Assembly: GCF_008704795.1 (NCBI RefSeq)
Contig: NZ_CP023690.1
Location: 806,001 to 870,000, forward strand
Direction: 5' to 3'
DNA: 64,000 bases
Source: Streptomyces spectabilis
GTDB lineage: Bacteria; Actinomycetota; Actinomycetes; Streptomycetales; Streptomycetaceae
The notes below the pieces were generated by a model. The model searched no databases, was not told the DNA's origin, and saw only the letters and a list, made by a program, of their open reading frames with translations. Each line of letters starts with the position of its first letter. Within the stretch, counting starts at the first letter, position 1. This document shows positions 61,592 through 64,000 of this stretch, one piece after another. The translations under genes were made by a program, and so were the position numbers.

Positions 61592-62886
61592 TCGCGGACG
61601 ATGTGACCGGGGCGAGCGATGTCGCCCTGAGCCTGCGCGAGGGCGGCCTTCGCACCGTCCTGTACTTCGGCGTGCCGGGCCCCGACGTGACTCCGCCGGA
61701 CGGCTGCGGAGCAGTGGTCATCGCGCTCAAGAGCCGCATGGCCGCACCCGAGCGGGCCGTCGCGTCGTCGCTCGAGGCGCTGCGCCGCCTGCGCGCGCAC
61801 GGGGCGCGGCGGGTCTACTTCAAGTTCTGCTCGACCTTCGACTCCACTGCGGACGGAAATCTCGGGCCGGTCCTCGACGCGCTCGCCGACGCCCTGGACG
61901 TGCCGGTCGTCCTTCTCACGCCCAGCTCGCCGCGGCACGGCCGCACCCAGTACGAAGGACACCTCTTCGTGAACGGCGTGCCGTTGGCCGAGTCCCCGAT
62001 GCGGCACCACCCGGTGACGCCGATGACGGATTCCTCCCTGCCCCGGCTGCTGCGCGCCCAGACGCAGCGGCCGGTCGGGCTCCTCCGGTGGGACACCGTG
62101 CGCGCGGGCGCGGCGGCGGTCCGCGCGGCCGTCGACGAGGCGGCGACGCGCGGCGTGCGCTATCTGCTGGCGGACGCCCTCGACGACGGCGACCTGCGCA
62201 CGCTCGGCAGCGTGGCCGCCGACGCACCGCTGACCGCCGGTGCGGCCGGGCTGGCCGAGGGGCTCGCCCCGGCGGTCCCGGCGGGCGGCGGCGCGGCCGC
62301 GTACGAGGAGGCGGATCCGTCGGCCGTCCACCCCGCGGCCGTGCTCTGCGGCAGCTGCTCGGCGCGCACCCTGGAGCAGCTCGACGCGCTGCGCGCCGCG
62401 GACCGGCCGACGTACCGGCTCGACCCCGTCGCCGAGCCGGATCCCGCCGTCCTGGCCGAGCGGGCCCTCGCCTGGTACGACGCGCTGCCGACCGGCTCGT
62501 CGCGGGGCGCGCCCGCCTTCCACTCCTCCGTGCCGCCCCACGAACTGCGCGCCATCCAGCGGCACTTGGGGGCCGAGCGGGCCGCCGCCGTCCTGGAGGA
62601 GGCCACCGGCCGCGTCGCCGCCGGGCTCGTGGCGCGCGGGGTGCGGCGCGTGATCGCGGCGGGCGGCGAGACGTCTGGCGCCGTGGTGGCCGCGCTCGGC
62701 GTCACCGGCGCCCTGGTCGGCCGGGCCGCCGCGCCCGGTGTGCCCTGGATCCACCCCACGTCGGGGCCCCGGATCGCGCTCCTCCTCAAGTCCGGCAACT
62801 TCGGCGGCCCCGACTTCCTCGCCACCGCCTCCGGACCGCCACAGGACCCCTCCCCGCACGGACGACGTCAAGGAGCCCGCCCATGA
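61579..62886 (+). CDS. otnK: Four-carbon acid sugar kinase, OtnK (DUF1537) family
   Basis: A 435-residue ATP-dependent kinase that phosphorylates 3-oxo-tetronate (DUF1537, shown to be acid-sugar kinases by Zhang et al.). GVIADDVTGASDVALSLREG (about 3-22), then YFKFCSTFDSTADGNLGPVL (about 80-99) and ATP-binding C-terminal part with VIAAGGETSGAV and LLLKSGNFGG are family landmarks. GTG at 61579 follows AGGAGG and overlaps the racemase stop; the end overlaps the aldolase start by 4 bases (ATGA). Symbol given by analogy. Confidence 0.9.
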   Translation: MLGVIADDVTGASDVALSLREGGLRTVLYFGVPGPDVTPPDGCGAVVIALKSRMAAPERAVASSLEALRRLRAHGARRVYFKFCSTFDSTADGNLGPVLDALADALDVPVVLLTPSSPRHGRTQYEGHLFVNGVPLAESPMRHHPVTPMTDSSLPRLLRAQTQRPVGLLRWDTVRAGAAAVRAAVDEAATRGVRYLLADALDDGDLRTLGSVAADAPLTAGAAGLAEGLAPAVPAGGGAAAYEEADPSAVHPAAVLCGSCSARTLEQLDALRAADRPTYRLDPVAEPDPAVLAERALAWYDALPTGSSRGAPAFHSSVPPHELRAIQRHLGAERAAAVLEEATGRVAAGLVARGVRRVIAAGGETSGAVVAALGVTGALVGRAAAPGVPWIHPTSGPRIALLLKSGNFGGPDFLATASGPPQDPSPHGRRQGARP

Positions 62887-64000
62887 CCACCGCCCCCGCA
62901 CCCGCACCCGCTCACCCGTCGCACGCGGCCGGGCGCGCGGCCGTCGTCGCCACCGCCCGCGCCCTGGCCGCACGCGGCCTCGTGCACGGCCGCACCGGCA
63001 ACGTGTCGCTGCGTACCGGCGACGGCCGGATCCTCGTCACCGCGACCGGCGCCGACCTGTCGGCCGTCGGCCCCCGGGACCTGTCGCTTCTCGACGCCGA
63101 CGGCGGCCACCTCGACGGGCCGCCGCCGTCTAAGGAGGCGTTCCTGCACGCCGCCGTGTTGCGCGCCCGCCCCGACGCGCGCGCCGTCGTCCACACGCAC
63201 TCCCCGCACGCCACCGCCGTGTCCTGCCTCAACGGCCTGGACCCCGACGACGCGCTGCCCCCGCTCACCGCCTACTACGCGCTGCGCGTCGGACGGCTAC
63301 CGCTCGTGCCGTACTTCGCGCCCGGCGACCGGCGGCTCGCGGCCGCGGCCGGGGAACGCGCCCGTACGGACGCCGCGCTGCTGCTGCGCCATCACGGCCC
63401 GGTCGTGGCGGCTCCCGGCCTCGACGCGGCGCTCGACGCCGTGGAGGAGCTGGAGCAGACCGCGCGGATATTCCTGCTCCTGCGCGGGGCCGACCACGCC
63501 CGCCTCACCGAGGAGCAGCGCGGCGCGCTGCGGCCCCGACCACCGCGCCCTGTCGCCCTGTTCAGCGCCCTCGCCATCAAGAAGGCCCTGGACGACACCG
63601 TCCTGGAGGCGTTCACCAGCACGACCGGCATCGACGTCGACGGCGTGTACGAGCCCACGAACGTCCTGCTCCGGCAGATCGAGGGCGGCGCGCGGCCCGA
63701 CGTGCTCGTCGGCGTGACCGGAGCCCTGGAGAAACTGGCCGCCTCCGGGGTGCTCAGCGCGCCCTCGCTGCGCCCCCTGGCCCGGGTGGGGATCGGCGTG
63801 GCCGTGCCGCCGGGCGCGCCCGCCGTGGACATCGCCACCACCGAAGCGCTCGTACGGGCGCTGACGTCGGCGCGCTCGGTGGCGTACTCCCGCACCGGCG
63901 CGAGCGGAGTGGCGTTCGCCGCCCTCCTCGAACGGCTCGGCATCGCGGACGAGGTCAACTCCCGCGCCACCGTGGTCGAGAAGGGCTTCACGGCGCTCGC
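62883..64000 (+). CDS. OtnC-type class II aldolase fused in frame to a ModA-like binding domain (3' partial)
   Basis: The frame is open from ATG 62883 to the window end (about 372 codons). Residues 1-210 are a class II aldolase/adducin-fold 3-oxo-tetronate-4-phosphate decarboxylase: GLVHGRTGNVSLRTGDGRIL, HAAVLRARPDARAVVHTHSP (metal His) and LLLRHHGPVVAAPGLD. After LTEEQRGALRPRPP, the next residues VALFSALAIKKALDDTVLEA, DVLVGVTGALEKLAASGVLS and VGIGVAVPPGAPAVD form an SBP_bac_11/ModA-type binding domain with no start codon or signal. It may be a true fusion, or the result of a lost stop or frameshift. Confidence 0.8.
   Translation, partial: MTTAPAPAPAHPSHAAGRAAVVATARALAARGLVHGRTGNVSLRTGDGRILVTATGADLSAVGPRDLSLLDADGGHLDGPPPSKEAFLHAAVLRARPDARAVVHTHSPHATAVSCLNGLDPDDALPPLTAYYALRVGRLPLVPYFAPGDRRLAAAAGERARTDAALLLRHHGPVVAAPGLDAALDAVEELEQTARIFLLLRGADHARLTEEQRGALRPRPPRPVALFSALAIKKALDDTVLEAFTSTTGIDVDGVYEPTNVLLRQIEGGARPDVLVGVTGALEKLAASGVLSAPSLRPLARVGIGVAVPPGAPAVDIATTEALVRALTSARSVAYSRTGASGVAFAALLERLGIADEVNSRATVVEKGFTAL

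Overview
The window is about 72-73% GC with strong third-position GC, frequent GTG and TTG starts and short hairpin terminators between convergent genes. Its gene content (paired tripeptidyl-aminopeptidase-type hydrolases, MEDS/STAS and HATPase regulators, an MmyB-type XRE regulator, an FprA-type reductase, DUF1206, DUF2867, DUF3224) is that of a Streptomyces or close relative. I see no rRNA, tRNA, CRISPR array, complete insertion sequence or phage genes. The stretch looks like accessory or arm-type chromosome.

Layout. 1-7.9 kb: C4-dicarboxylate carrier, NAD synthetase, alkylsulfatase, a small EF-hand protein, and a beta-carbonic anhydrase/SulP operon. 8.0-11.3 kb: a minus-strand unit that starts with an unlisted 50-residue peptide ending in three Gly-Cys-Ile-Ser blocks. 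It is followed by a 13-bp hairpin, a PaaK-like adenylating enzyme and a GRDP-like protein, with a methyltransferase upstream. This looks like an undescribed RiPP-type locus. 11.5-14.1 kb: a two-component flavin monooxygenase divergent from a GntR regulator. 14.2-18.4 kb: secreted lectin, secreted Ig-like protein, tandem universal stress protein and lipoprotein hydrolase. 18.45-18.96 kb: fragments of unrelated genes joined end to end (thioesterase/hydrolase tail, MFS piece), running into the 3' end of a YgjK-like GH63 glucosidase. 18.8-23.7 kb: TetR and a divergent DUF2867/P450/glucosidase operon. 23.8-30.3 kb: DUF3224, DUF1206, a secreted trypsin-like protease, a translationally coupled MEDS pair and an NB-ARC ATPase. 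30.5-33.8 kb: a STAS protein, then five small genes ending in an AAA+ ATPase, including two paralogous one-helix membrane proteins; this is the second candidate unknown system. 33.8-44.2 kb: subtilase, cupin/zinc-ribbon protein, an approximately 1,900-residue beta-propeller/glycosidase-like protein, a second TAP-type hydrolase and a CAP protein. 44.3-52.7 kb: dihydroxyacetone kinase with a divergent XRE regulator, iron-box-controlled FprA, a YncE-like Tat protein, GNAT, RsgA and a nitroreductase. 52.7-58.2 kb: a 919-residue membrane-anchored binding-protein fusion, YceI, a molybdopterin oxidoreductase and small proteins.

58.2-64.0 kb is a catabolic operon for four-carbon acid sugars. A GntR/FCD repressor is divergent from a 2-hydroxyacid dehydrogenase, an OtnI-type isomerase, an Asp/Glu-racemase-like protein, an OtnK-type (DUF1537) kinase and an OtnC-type class II aldolase. 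The cistrons overlap by a few bases. The aldolase frame continues without a stop into a ModA-like solute-binding domain and runs off the window.

All functions are inferred by reading protein sequences against remembered families. No database search was run, so family assignments without a named motif are tentative.
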